NCBI GenBank assembly: GCA_029339505.1
Contig: JAQISU010000169.1
Location: forward strand, 4,084,001 to 4,148,000
Source: Unio delphinus
Taxonomy: Eukaryota > Mollusca > Bivalvia > Unionida > Unionidae
Length of the DNA stretch: 64,000 nt
Direction of reading: 5' to 3'
Under the pieces are notes generated by a model, which saw only the letters and a program-made list of their open reading frames with translations, made no database searches and had not been told where the DNA came from. Position 1 is the first letter of the stretch; each line of letters begins with the position of its first letter. Shown here in pieces: positions 26,454 to 35,780 of this stretch. A program made the translations under genes and the position numbers.

Positions 26454-26513
<60 letters not shown>
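26454..26513. repeat. (CT)n microsatellite
   Basis: About 30 units in the Arg-Glu-rich gag segment; on the gene strand it reads (GA)n, encoding an Arg-Glu repeat that continues the RERERE text of the intact copy. Confidence 0.95.
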
Positions 26514-26516
<3 letters not shown>

Positions 26517-26729
26517 TTTTTTGGCCATCCTGGCCAACTCCTTTTTTGCCACTCTCTCCTGCATTTTCGGCCTTCCATTTATTGATTCTCTCCTCTATAA
26601 ATGCTGGCACGTGATCACCCTGATACCAGAGATCTTCTGAGCCCATGACACGGTATTCTTGAAATGATCTTGAAGTCACTTTCAGCGTTAATCTGTTGTT
26701 AATAGACTTTACAGTCATCTTCACACAAC

Positions 26730-27240
26730 CTCGTGTTGGACTAAACGGTATGTGAAAATTCATTAATGAAGACCAGGAAGAGGCGGGACCCCAGTACACT
26801 GCTTTGAGGCACACCGCTGATGAATGAAACTGGTTTGAGTGTTGTTTCATCTAGTGTAACTATATGCGATCTGTCTGTGAGGAAGTCTCTGACTTATGGC
26901 AGAGTGTTATCCCAAAATCCGTCCAATTTCCTAAGAAGTCGTTCTTGCGGGACACGATGAAAGGCCTTACTGATTCCGAGAACCGCAAGGTCGAACTGTT
27001 TTCCTGTCTATGCCTTTGGGCAGTTCATCAAGCAGTGTTAGTAGCTGATTCTCGTAGCTCTTCCTGGCTCGGAAGCCATGCTGACAGTTTGTAAGTTCCT
27101 GGCTCGGAAGCCATGCTGACAGTTTGTAAGTTCCTGGCTCGGAAGCCATGCTGACAGTTTGTAAGTTCCTGGCTCGGAAGCCATGCTGACATTTTGTAAG
27201 GATATGATGTATGTCCAAGTGGCCTATCATGTTGCTAACT
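26730..27240 (-). pseudogene. LINE RT fragment with internal tandem repeat
   Basis: The minus strand carries QHGFRARKSYENQLLTLLDELPKG, typical of the RT fingers of Jockey/CR1-like LINEs (segments cited in pieces), and farther on a decayed SGVPQ-type motif. Frames are broken. A 35 bp unit at 27060-27200 repeats the GFRAR codons four times. Confidence 0.72.
27060..27200. repeat. 35 bp tandem repeat, four units
   Basis: Unit contains CTGGCTCGGAAGCCATGCTG; nearly perfect copies within the LINE fragment, so a local duplication after insertion. Confidence 0.9.
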
Positions 27241-28983
27241 ACGATATGCTCTAGAAGTAGGGAATCCGAGTGTTATCCCTTCTGAATGGTATCGCCTGGG
27301 TGTGCTGGCCGGTTAACACCACACACACAAAAACAACAAAAAATCCTCGGTTAGACAAAGCAAATAGAGCCAGTATAATATACATGTTTCAGTAAGATAC
27401 AAGCAATAATGAACCGACAAAAGTCAAATAAATTGGAAAAATCTCTCAACATGAAATAATTGGATTCGCAGGAGAAATTTTTAAAGTAATATATGCATTA
27501 AATGCCGAAATTCGAACGAAATGCTAAATCTAACAATATAATTTCGATTACAAAATATTTAAAATAAAAAAGCAGTTCTATGTTATCCGTCTTTATATTT
27601 ACCACAGTGAGAGAAAATATCCATGATACAGAACCAGTTAAAACTGCGCAGACTGAACAACCGCTGCCATTTTGTCAGAAACATGTTTCGCCCTATGACG
27701 TGTGAATGTCAATTCGTTGGATGGACCAGTGATTCACATATCCCTGCGCGACCAGGAATTTTAAAACAAATCTACGAAAAACTTGTTAGCACTGCGATGT
27801 TATTTTTTTATCTTGTAATTTTGACTTAATATATCATAATTAGGTGACGTACATTAATGTTTAAGTGCATCTATTGCGTGGTCATTTAAGTATTTGTGAA
27901 GGGTACGATCACAAATTACTATCAAAAACACAAATATGTTGTATTGTTTACTTTTTAATGTATAAAAGATGTATGCTTTAAAAGAGGATCTAAATATTCT
28001 GAACATACCCTGCTGCTACTTGTATATATTTTCCTTTCAAAATAGTTATATTGCATGCCATTAATTACCACCATCTTTCTGTACGTCGATAAAGATTTTA
28101 GACATCATTTAAGCAATCAAGGGGGATTATTGGCAAGCAAGAGCAAGAGATGTTGAAAAATGAAAAATAAGTGGTCGCCTTAAACAGGGTACCAAATTTG
28201 AATTCCATGCAAATATCACTTTTATTAAATCAGAGATAAAATCCGGACAAAACGAGGAAATATAAGATAAATATAAACATGAGAATTATTACGTTTGAGG
28301 TCTTTTCTTTCTTTCTTTCTTGAAGTGAAGAGGAGCATTTCCATGGAAAAAATGATAAATAAAAAATGCAGAATGACACCAATAGCATGGTCTATGCGTG
28401 AAATTTGCATAATATAGTCCCAATAAACAATCAAAATTGATCAAAATGATTGATATGTTGTGATGTATAGATTATAAATACTTACTGGTACAAGTAGTTA
28501 CGGCCAGCCAGATTTACAACGTTCAAAAAGAAATCTGTCGAGAAAAATGTGCATAACGTGATGACTACTGCCAGCTAGTGGACGAAGGCCAAACATAGAA
28601 ATCTGTCCAGAAGACTGTTCAGTTCGTTGTGAAAACCTATGTGACAGATTTATATGATATGTGCTCTCCACATGGAAGAAAAGGGACAGACATCGTCTAG
28701 AATATCGACGGTGCTATATGGTTGTGTTATAATATAAAGAATGGACATTGCCAACAAATATTGACAATGCTTTGCAGTTGTAATTGTAAGGTACGGAACA
28801 CGTTTCTTGTTGATTTGTGACGATAACGGCTATATCACTAATACAATTTTTCGGTAAGAAATATTCTTATTATTTTCCTTAAGCTGAAAAACGTTAAATG
28901 ATATGTATTGGGGACTTTGCAGTATCTTTAGAGGAGATTTCACTATATCTTTAAGGGGGACATCACTATACATTTAGCGAGTT
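27241..28983. other. Intergenic DNA left of element C
   Basis: AT-rich; no gene or repeat recognised. It ends in ACATG, the left copy of the target duplication. Confidence 0.4.
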
Positions 28984-28988
28984 ACATG
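28984..28988. repeat. Target-site duplication, left
   Basis: ACATG, repeated at 44713-44717 beyond the right terminus of element C. Confidence 0.8.
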
Positions 28989-29218
28989 AGCAGCAGAGAG
29001 GGTGAATCCTACAACGTTTTCAGACAAAATTTTGATTGAATCATTAAAACGAGCCTTCCTACGATCTTATTTTAACCAAAAAAAGGCGAACCCTACAACG
29101 TTTTCAGACAAAAAATTGATTGAAATCTCCCTATGAAATCATTTTAACTAAAAAAATGAAAACGATTTTTTAATTAATTTTGGTCGCAACTTGTTGTCAT
29201 CTACCCTCTCTGCTGCTA
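28989..29218. repeat. Element C left terminal inverted repeat
   Basis: Outer arm AGCAGCAGAGAGGGT at 28989-29003 and inner reverse-complement arm ACCCTCTCTGCTGCT at 29203-29217. The core holds two imperfect units sharing CTACAACGTTTTCAGACAAA. Homology continues past the inner arm (GGTTAACAAAAA) with an indel relative to the right end. Confidence 0.93.
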
Positions 29219-29256
29219 TGGGTTAACAAAAAATAATAAATGATTTGATCCAGTCT

Positions 29257-30606
29257 TTATGATCTCACAAACAGACTAATCGCTAACACCTCTTCTTGTA
29301 AATCAATCAGATTATTTGACTGGTCGGTGAGTTTGAAATTAATTCTCGTTAACGAATTATTATGGCATCGCATATAGACAGGATTAATTGGGTTTTCAAT
29401 AATTAGGAATCCTGGAGGAGCTGTTGGTGCAAATGAATAAAGAATATATCCTTGCTGAGCTTGATTTGATCGTTCGAGATTAATTTGATAGCTTCCTTCG
29501 ATAACATCACACACTAAATTGAGCGCAATCACCGATTAAATATTCACGTTGAACGGAGCGATATGCCTGCCGCCACCATCTGGATCATTATTATATTTGA
29601 GGAGGACAGTTGAATCTGATTTTTGTAGCGCTTTGATATCGGTTTTAACAATTCTTGCTAATTCATCAGCGTTGTATTTCGGAAACTTGAAATTACGCAG
29701 ATTGTCTTCTGTGATATTGTAATCGGTTAGGAATCGTTGTTTATTGTCGCTGTTGTCATTAATTATTGTTTGAATAATTAGTTCATAGATATATTCCATG
29801 TCCGATATAAGTTGATTTATTATTTCAACGTGTTTTTGCGATCTTGTTTTCCGTAGTTGTTCTAGTTGTGTGTCATATAATTGTTTAATCTCATTAAAAT
29901 AACCACGGACGTCAGTTAGCGTAAATGAAATAGTAACAGATGAGTCGGTTGTTCTTTTAATGATAAAATCCCATTGCAATGTGTCTTTGTTGGTGAATAT
30001 AAATCTATCGGCGATTTTTCCTTTTCTTATATCAGATAAATCATCTCGATAACTGGGATTGATTTCATGATATGATTGTACATCCGTGGTTAAGTCGGTG
30101 GTGGATTTTTCCGGTGGTTTTTCAGGCCATCCTAGTACGGTTCTAATAGAACTCTGATAGATATCTACGACGTATCCTTCTGTGCTTATTTCAATCGCGG
30201 ATGATAGCGTCGGTTCATGAACTGTTATAGCGATTTTTGATTCTTTTCCAGTAATCGATTTTATTCTACGCGCGAATTCATTATTGATTTGTTCGATTTG
30301 GTATGATCCGGTTGGTATGGAAACAACGTTCCAGTCTGGGGTTCCGTCGGGTTTATTCTTATTCGCAAACACTAAAGAATTATTGGGTTGTTGACCACCA
30401 AATGATTTTGATCTGATATTAGGCCAACTGTGATACACTCGTAGTTTTGCTAGCGCTATCTCCTTCACTGGGACCGGAGAGGGGAAATTCACACTGAATT
30501 CTGGATTCGTTGATGTTATTGATATCATGCTTGTTTGTACTGGGTTCGTGTTCTCCACTATTCGTTGAAGTAATTCCATCGGTATCGTCATTGTTATTAT
30601 ACTCAT
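29257..30606 (-). pseudogene. Penton-like minor capsid protein, one in-frame stop (element C)
   Basis: The first 356 codons (30606 to 29536) hold FGGQQPNNSLVF, YQIEQINNEF and VVDIYQSSIRTVLGW. After a TAA at 29536-29538 the same frame continues (MIALNLVCDV, LYSFAPTAPPGF, INFKLTDQSNN) to 29257. Element B is open at this point, so the stop is a point lesion. Family pattern (SWPNIR near the N-terminus, jelly-roll-like C-terminus with LYSF...PPGF and DQSNNLID) and place at the end of the virion block suggest the vertex (penton) protein; the fold was not tested. The start at 30606 overlaps the membrane-protein gene region. The truncated product would lack the C-terminal 90 residues. Confidence 0.75.
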
Positions 30607-30815
30607 GTTGTATTTCTAATTTTGGTATCGAGGAATCATAAATACTGACCATCACTGAGAACTCACAATCTGGTAATGTTGATATTATTGAGATCATTTT
30701 GTTTTTTGGGTTCGTGTTTTCTGATTCCATCGGTGTTGTCATTGTTATTATATTCATGTTGTCGCTCTAATTTCGATATCGCGGAATCAAAAATACTGAC
30801 CATCGCTGAGAATTC
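30485..30815 (-). repeat. Tandem duplication (about 151-166 bp) at the membrane-protein/penton overlap
   Basis: ATACTGACCATC and TTGTTATTAT landmarks repeat with a 151 bp offset, others with 166 bp because one unit has a 15-16 bp indel. The second unit creates a separate 112-codon frame (30419-30757) that is a by-product. Element B has a single unit. Confidence 0.85.
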
Positions 30816-31208
30816 ACTATCTGATATAATCGTATTATCGAGTGACGACGATATCATCAATGATAATTGCGAGTATGCGGTTGATGCAATATGAAATTGA
30901 AGTAAGTAATTCTGCAGTTTACTCTGGCTGCATGATGATATCTTTTTTGCTATCCCGGTTGATATACCCCCGATTGTAGCCACTGCAGAAATGCAAATTG
31001 GAACTACGACCGGGGCAATCATTGTAACAGATGCTAGTATTATTCCGGCACCAGTGAGAACGCTTGACACCGAGTATATAATAACATCAATTGCGGTGAT
31101 TCTTCGTCGGTATTTTTTTATTTTTATTTGATACTCCTCAGTGAGGGTTTTGAGTCTATTCTGAAATTCTCTGACCTGATCATAGCGACATTGAGTTGAT
31201 GAAATCAT
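30663..31208 (-). CDS. Predicted two-helix membrane protein, 181 aa (element C)
   Basis: N-terminal coiled and basic region (QVREFQNRLKTLTEEYQ, KIKKYRRRIT), then two long hydrophobic helices (residues about 42-62 and 64-88; SVLTGAGIILASVTM and VVPICISAVATIGG) separated by a short Pro/Val turn, then a polar tail rich in Asn. I do not know a named family; proteins of this shape are common in Polinton-like elements. The tail is altered by the tandem duplication, so the last 25 residues are probably not native. It lies between fibre-like and penton-like genes on the same strand. Possible role: virion membrane contact or lysis, inference only. Confidence 0.6.
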   Translation of the reverse strand: MISSTQCRYDQVREFQNRLKTLTEEYQIKIKKYRRRITAIDVIIYSVSSVLTGAGIILASVTMIAPVVVPICISAVATIGGISTGIAKKISSCSQSKLQNYLLQFHIASTAYSQLSLMISSSLDNTIISDSEFSAMVSIFDSAISKLERQHEYNNNDNTDGIRKHEPKKQNDLNNINITRL

Positions 31209-31218
31209 TGTTATTTTA

Positions 31219-31234
31219 AAAACGCTAGCGTTTT
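31219..31234. repeat. Palindrome AAAACGCTAGCGTTTT, intergenic
   Basis: Perfect 16 bp palindrome between fibre-like and membrane-protein genes; one of four with the same 14 bp core in element C. Confidence 0.9.
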
Positions 31235-31266
31235 CAATTGTGAAATCCGAAGGATTTTCCTTTCAA

Positions 31267-32796
31267 TTATCCTATTATTGACCTGGTTTTAGGATCTGAT
31301 GAGGGGACACCGGATACAAATTCTATTATCCAGGGTAGTGACTCCCTAATCACAGACTCGTCGGAATTCTTTATAACAATCGTAAGCGGGATTGGTATAG
31401 CAGGTGGAGGTTTTGGTATTTTCTCTAGTATATACATCAATGTGTTAACACCGCTGATACCTGTGTTGCTGAATTCCAAATCAAATTTACGGTGATGTAT
31501 TATTGTAAGTCGGTAGCAACCTGGTGCACCAGTATGTCTGTTGCCAACACGAAGATAATTTTCATTTCCCCGGATCCAATCAAAAGTCCCACTATCAACC
31601 GTGTACACGATGTTATTGACGCTTACACTATGTGGAATTTTTATCCTATTGATAGCCGCGCTAATCTCAGCGAGAGTCATGACTGCCACAAGTGGGAATC
31701 CAAAGAACTTATTAACAATGTCATTGACTGGTTTTTGATTTTCTTTTAGTTTAAGAAGATCGTCGGAAATATCGAGATAATTTACCCTGATTTTGGTAGG
31801 ATCTATTGTTTTTCCACTCTCCTCCTTGTTAGAAAAGAATGAAACCAGAAGTTCGTTGATTCTAATCAGTGCTTGGGTTTTAATATGGTTGTCGATGTTA
31901 GAAAATTTCGTCGTGATATCTTGGAGGCTACTGCCCTCAAAGAACTTATTAACCATTTCATTTGTGAGCTTTTGTTCGTCAATAGCTTTTTTAACTTCAG
32001 CGAGGGTTGGACCTGTCAACGATGTGGTTTCAGAACCAGGTGTTCTCCCCAAAAATCTATCCACGATGGTATTAAGTGTTCTTTGTCTCACCATAAACAT
32101 ATTAATATCTTTGAGAGTTATTGTAGATGTAGCCGGGATACCAAAGAAATTATTAGCGATGTAGGCATTGTGAGTGTGCTTGCCGATAAACTCACTGATT
32201 TCAGCGAGAGTCGAGTCTGCCACAGGTGGGGATCCAAAAAACCTAACAATGACGTCGTTAGTGGGTTTTTGATCTTCTATTAGTTTAGAAATCTCGAGAT
32301 AATTTGCCTTGATTTCATTTTCATTCATCATCCTTCCCGCGTCCTTGTTAAAAAAGAATAGCGATAGATAGTTTTTAATTTCAGCGAGAGTCATGCCAAC
32401 CACAAGCGGTGTTCCAAAGAATTTATGTATGACATTTTTGCGAAAATTATTATAACCTCGTATATAATCCTCCAGATCACGTTTGTGGGCGTCAATCGCG
32501 TCGGTGATCGTAGACACAAGTGCGCCTGGTTTAAGTCGTCCGTCGTTGGAATACAGCGCAATAGAGTTTTCAGCGGCGTCGCGCTGCCGTATCAAAATGT
32601 CATTGAATGACACATCACTGGATTTCAATTTACCCTGTTTGTCTTGAAATACAACTATTTCATTAGGATCAACATTTGTTAAGTTCAACGTCTCAGCGAT
32701 TTCATCTTCAATTATTTTTTTTACATCCTTGACAGAATCAGGTGGTGCAGTGCCATCGGGTTTGGGTTTCAAAGATCTCCCCCAAATATCAATCAT
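31267..32796 (-). CDS. Fibre-like repeat protein, 509 aa (element C)
   Basis: N-terminal MIDIWGRSL is shared with element B. The middle has about six irregular repeats of the form (N)xIVxRFFGxPxVxxxTLAEIxxxI (for example VIRFFG-type units with TLAEIKNYL, TLAEISEFI, TLKDINMFM, TLAEVKKAI, TLAEISAAI), which would give a coiled or rod-like shaft. The last 110 residues form a separate beta-rich region (VYTVDSGTFDW, CYRLTIIHH, PWIIEFVSG). Element B has the same two ends but fewer repeats. Position beside protease and penton-like genes and the shaft-plus-head layout suggest a receptor-binding fibre. No sequence match to adenovirus fibre is claimed. Confidence 0.6.
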   Translation of the reverse strand: MIDIWGRSLKPKPDGTAPPDSVKDVKKIIEDEIAETLNLTNVDPNEIVVFQDKQGKLKSSDVSFNDILIRQRDAAENSIALYSNDGRLKPGALVSTITDAIDAHKRDLEDYIRGYNNFRKNVIHKFFGTPLVVGMTLAEIKNYLSLFFFNKDAGRMMNENEIKANYLEISKLIEDQKPTNDVIVRFFGSPPVADSTLAEISEFIGKHTHNAYIANNFFGIPATSTITLKDINMFMVRQRTLNTIVDRFLGRTPGSETTSLTGPTLAEVKKAIDEQKLTNEMVNKFFEGSSLQDITTKFSNIDNHIKTQALIRINELLVSFFSNKEESGKTIDPTKIRVNYLDISDDLLKLKENQKPVNDIVNKFFGFPLVAVMTLAEISAAINRIKIPHSVSVNNIVYTVDSGTFDWIRGNENYLRVGNRHTGAPGCYRLTIIHHRKFDLEFSNTGISGVNTLMYILEKIPKPPPAIPIPLTIVIKNSDESVIRESLPWIIEFVSGVPSSDPKTRSIIG

Positions 32797-32820
32797 GTTA
32801 TTGTAAAACTCTTTCTCTCT

Positions 32821-33276
32821 CTAAAATCGTTTTTGACGACTTCGTTGAAAAATCTTCGATTTTCTCCAGCGATTACTAGTGTATTCATTAACGACAACAT
32901 GTGGTGGTTTTCCGCTTGGGTTACTCAAGGAGTTAGAAATAGCGTCAAGGACATTTAATACTTCGCTGCCGCATATTGGTGGGTCAATCATCGTTTGTGT
33001 TGGTAGCGTAGAATACCAAGTCTTCATTGGAAGGGTTTTTATATACCGCATAAACTCTTTTGGTGGGGCTAATCCATATGAATCGAAATAAACAATCCCA
33101 CGTGGATCAATAGCGTATGCAACCCAGTGAGTTCCAGGTCCGGTGCTGTTATCGAGATTAATAATACCTGTTTCAGTTTTGTTTGGTTGATGTGGTAATT
33201 GATCTTTCATAAAAACACCTCTGAAATTTTTAATCACTAGTTTTTTAGCCGCATCCATTAAATCAAAATTGGACAT
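32821..33276 (-). CDS. Adenain-like cysteine protease (element C), about 151 aa
   Basis: Matches the adenovirus protease family used by Polintons to mature virion proteins. From the Met at 33276: His50 (GTHWVAYA), Asp65 (YFDSYG), Gln94 (LPTQTM) and Cys102 (PPICGSEVLNVLD), in the family order His-Asp-Gln-Cys. The frame runs upstream to 33342, but I prefer 33276 because the MSxFDLxDAAKK start is shared with element B, and the extra 22 codons overlap the end of the core-like gene. Length is shorter than adenain (about 200 aa) as in other Polintons. Likely substrates are discussed under findings. Confidence 0.88.
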   Translation of the reverse strand: MSNFDLMDAAKKLVIKNFRGVFMKDQLPHQPNKTETGIINLDNSTGPGTHWVAYAIDPRGIVYFDSYGLAPPKEFMRYIKTLPMKTWYSTLPTQTMIDPPICGSEVLNVLDAISNSLSNPSGKPPHVVVNEYTSNRWRKSKIFQRSRQKRF

Positions 33277-33364
33277 GGGAATCTTCGATTCCTGAATTAA
33301 TAAATCGTTCCTGGTAGTCTTAGACCCTTTCCGCTGTACCACGAATACGGGGTTCCTGGTAGTC

Positions 33365-33775
33365 TTAGACCCAATCCGTGAACGGATCGTCCCTTTTTTT
33401 ATATCCTTTCCCAGTTGCCTTCTTTAGTGCCATTCCTGCTGCAGTACCAACGGCTCCTAACGCTGCCGCTTTAGCCACCGCTGGGGCTGCTGCTGCAATC
33501 AATGCTGGAATCGCAGCTAACAACGGAAATATACCGCCTGTTTTAATCATATTTTTGATAGCAGCCGCAGAGAGAGTAATCTGAACCCCTTTTTTGGCTG
33601 CAAGTGCATCATTGAAATGTTTTATTTGACGAGTTGTCAGCGATAATTTATTTGCACCACCAGTCATTTGATTCGGTTTCAACGTGATTGTGGTTCCACA
33701 TTTTTTAGCCGATTCTGATTGCAATTTTTTGATTTGACCAGGAGTTAACGCAACACTAATAACACTATATGACAT
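33365..33775 (-). CDS. Core/membrane-active virion protein, 136 aa (element C)
   Basis: N-terminal part with LTPGQIKKLQS and RQIKHFNDA, separated by QMTGGANKL, which fits the adenain consensus (M/I/L)xGG-x. Then LSAAAIKNMIKTGG, a 40-residue Ala/Ile/Pro-rich hydrophobic stretch and a basic end (KKATGKGYKKR). The layout recalls small adenoviral core or membrane-lytic proteins processed by the protease; homology is not proved. The last eight residues differ from element B, where the frame continues with GKGLRL repeats; sequence after the stop in C also reads GGTCTAAGACTACC twice, so the C-terminus in C may be shifted. Confidence 0.65.
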   Translation of the reverse strand: MSYSVISVALTPGQIKKLQSESAKKCGTTITLKPNQMTGGANKLSLTTRQIKHFNDALAAKKGVQITLSAAAIKNMIKTGGIFPLLAAIPALIAAAAPAVAKAAALGAVGTAAGMALKKATGKGYKKRDDPFTDWV

Positions 33776-33815
33776 TATACATAATTGATTGATTCTAAAT
33801 CGTTTACAATTTCAA

Positions 33816-35225
33816 TTACATGTTTTCCACTGGGGCATCTACCACTCTCATTCTTCCACCAACACCTTCAAGTAGCATTGATTTGTCGCTGAGAATGACA
33901 GCAACCGCTCTATAATTAGCAATAGCACCACGAGTCACATTAGCTCTAAAGTTTATATCAACGACGGACTGTCTTGTTAAATCGAGATGTTCCAGTGAGA
34001 AGTAATAGATCGGATACAGATTTTTAAAATCATATTGTGATATTTGCAAACCAGTATCGACATTTTGATCACGTGCCATAAATGACAACAGACGATGATA
34101 CACGCGTGCAATATGATTTTCTGTGTAATTAAGTTGTATATCCTCGGATGGTTCCTGCTGGCCGTTTATTCTCAGTGAGATGTCTTTCACACCTAACTGA
34201 TCAAATATCATATGGCTGGAGAGTTGATTGCCAACTCGTGTGTTATCCTGTAACGCAATAAATATATGACGTGGCGCAGCAACACCTTGTTTTGATGCTA
34301 GGTTCCAAGTGAATAACCCGTTGATATTTGATTGCTTCACATCTGTACTCACGGTTAGCCAACTCAACAACGACTTTCCTCCTTGGTCCATAAATGATAG
34401 TAATCGTTCTTCTGCGGTGATTGCTGGAGTCAACACTGGCATCCACAATGATATTTTTGTTAAATTGACTTTACCGGCATCAGCATTGGGATTTGCAGCA
34501 TCTGCTGGAATCCTCCAGATTGCGTCATTATCATCACTCTTTCGTACAAGCGATACTGTATGCTTCGCCCCGTAGATAACTTTTCTGACGTTTCTACAGA
34601 ATCCAAAAATATGATGCAGTGGAATCGCACATGAAAATGATTTACGCCCTACTCCCAACATTGAGTTTCGTGTTGCAGCTCCTAGATTGAAATTAACGTC
34701 GTTGTTTATAATCATATTCTCGACATCAGCATCACTATTATCACGTTTTTTTGGTCGTCTTACAACAAATGGATTTCCTCCAGCGGTATTCTTACCATCT
34801 TTTGCAAACATCATAGAGGGTCCTGCTGATCTTGTATAATCATCAGAATATCTCGCTAACCCGATTATTGTTGTAGCCATATCAACATCGCGATCTATGG
34901 ACTCAATTTCTTTTCCATCAATGAGATATCTAGCACTCTCAAATAACGCCATAATACCATTATTGACAAAACCGACTTGAGTACCATCTGGATACGGTGC
35001 TGGTACAGCAGGAGTATCATCAGCTGCTACAAGTTCTCCTTCTACTTCAATAAACGCTTCACAGGGCAAAAAGTATTTACTGGTATCATGGACTTGAAGT
35101 TCAATTCTTGCTCGACTATTTGAGTCTATGGCATGATAGGCGTAATATTGATAATCGCGTACAGAATCATCCTTGCCAACTGGGGCGTCTATATCAAACG
35201 CCGGATCATGTGATTTTTTGAACAT
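33816..35225 (-). CDS. Major capsid protein (double jelly-roll type), intact, 469 aa
   Basis: The longest intact virion gene. Landmarks: YQYYAYHAIDSNSRARIEL near the N-terminus, FVNNGIMALFESARYLIDGKEIESI (segment near residue 88; cited for its NNG...LFE...Y...G pattern), then IPLHHIFGFCRNVRKVIYGAKH near residue 205 and a C-terminal EGVGGRMRVVDAPVENM. The NNGxxxLFExxRYxxxG and PLxxIFGFC...G.KHxxxLxR patterns are those I associate with capsid proteins of Polinton-like and adintovirus elements, which form the pseudo-hexagonal capsomers. Element B keeps only the last codons. No lesion seen. Confidence 0.85.
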   Translation of the reverse strand: MFKKSHDPAFDIDAPVGKDDSVRDYQYYAYHAIDSNSRARIELQVHDTSKYFLPCEAFIEVEGELVAADDTPAVPAPYPDGTQVGFVNNGIMALFESARYLIDGKEIESIDRDVDMATTIIGLARYSDDYTRSAGPSMMFAKDGKNTAGGNPFVVRRPKKRDNSDADVENMIINNDVNFNLGAATRNSMLGVGRKSFSCAIPLHHIFGFCRNVRKVIYGAKHTVSLVRKSDDNDAIWRIPADAANPNADAGKVNLTKISLWMPVLTPAITAEERLLSFMDQGGKSLLSWLTVSTDVKQSNINGLFTWNLASKQGVAAPRHIFIALQDNTRVGNQLSSHMIFDQLGVKDISLRINGQQEPSEDIQLNYTENHIARVYHRLLSFMARDQNVDTGLQISQYDFKNLYPIYYFSLEHLDLTRQSVVDINFRANVTRGAIANYRAVAVILSDKSMLLEGVGGRMRVVDAPVENM

Positions 35226-35271
35226 TTTATTCTATTTATCAGAGTCTAAATCGTGAAATCATAAACGATTT

Positions 35272-35718
35272 TCATCGACGTAGTTTTTTAAAGCCGCTTC
35301 CTGCTATCATATTTGCAATATTGCTTTGGTCGGGAGTTAAAGCCATCGACGCTAATTTTTCGTCTACTGCGTTATTTATAATTCTACTAACACTTGCAGG
35401 CATTTCCGCTGTAGATGGTAACGGTTTCTTTTTTCGTAAACCACTTCGTGATTTCACTAATGATGTTAATTTATTCTTCGCAGTTGAAAACGCTTTTCCA
35501 GCAAGATCTCCAACAGCACCAATACCCTTATCACGAATAACTTCAATTGCTTTCATTCCTAGTTGTTTAGCCAACGGCATCACTTTTGGAGCCATTCTCG
35601 CAAATAACCCTGCAATGGTATTGCCTAAACCATCTCCGTAGTATGCTCTATAAACTGGAAACCGTGAATTAACTACGTAGACGGGGGTTGGTTTATCATG
35701 ATTGTAGTGTATGATCAT
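35272..35718 (-). CDS. pVI-like minor virion protein, 148 aa
   Basis: After a short N-terminus comes GDGLGNTIAGLFARMAPKVM and a long amphipathic, Ala/Lys-rich region to about residue 90, then a basic linker (KSRSGLRKKKPLP) and a helical end. The last residues are MIAGSGFKKLRR. The motif IAGS-G fits the adenain consensus (M/I/L)xGx-G and would release a seven-residue basic peptide, as adenovirus pVI releases its protease-activating peptide. An amphipathic N-terminal region in pVI disrupts membranes. Position next to the capsid gene supports a virion role. Homology to pVI is by layout only. Confidence 0.6.
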   Translation of the reverse strand: MIIHYNHDKPTPVYVVNSRFPVYRAYYGDGLGNTIAGLFARMAPKVMPLAKQLGMKAIEVIRDKGIGAVGDLAGKAFSTAKNKLTSLVKSRSGLRKKKPLPSTAEMPASVSRIINNAVDEKLASMALTPDQSNIANMIAGSGFKKLRR

Positions 35719-35749
35719 TATTTGAAATCAGAAACCATTTTTCAATTGG

Positions 35750-35763
35750 AAACGCTAGCGTTT
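35750..35763. repeat. Palindrome AAACGCTAGCGTTT, intergenic
   Basis: Between the pVI-like and 350 aa genes. Confidence 0.9.
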
Positions 35764-35780
35764 TTATTCAATCCCGGTGA

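Larger units (their letters stand above)
24425..26650 (-). pseudogene. Decayed Gypsy-like gag-pro-int copy
   Basis: Matches the intact ORF at 47843-50713 in the same order on the minus strand: integrase tail near 24425-24800, DDE region near 24850-25200, protease segment near 25550-25620, zinc knuckle near 25690-25750, and gag with an Arg-Glu coiled region near 26450-26600. Frames are broken throughout. Two (CT)n tracts (25979-26018 and 26454-26513) lie where the related gene has short CT/GA runs. No LTRs found, and the RT and RNase H part is missing. Confidence 0.75.

Noticed and set aside
30419..30757. Separate 112-codon gene in element C
   Set aside because: It is made by the tandem duplication of the membrane-protein/penton junction and is absent from element B.
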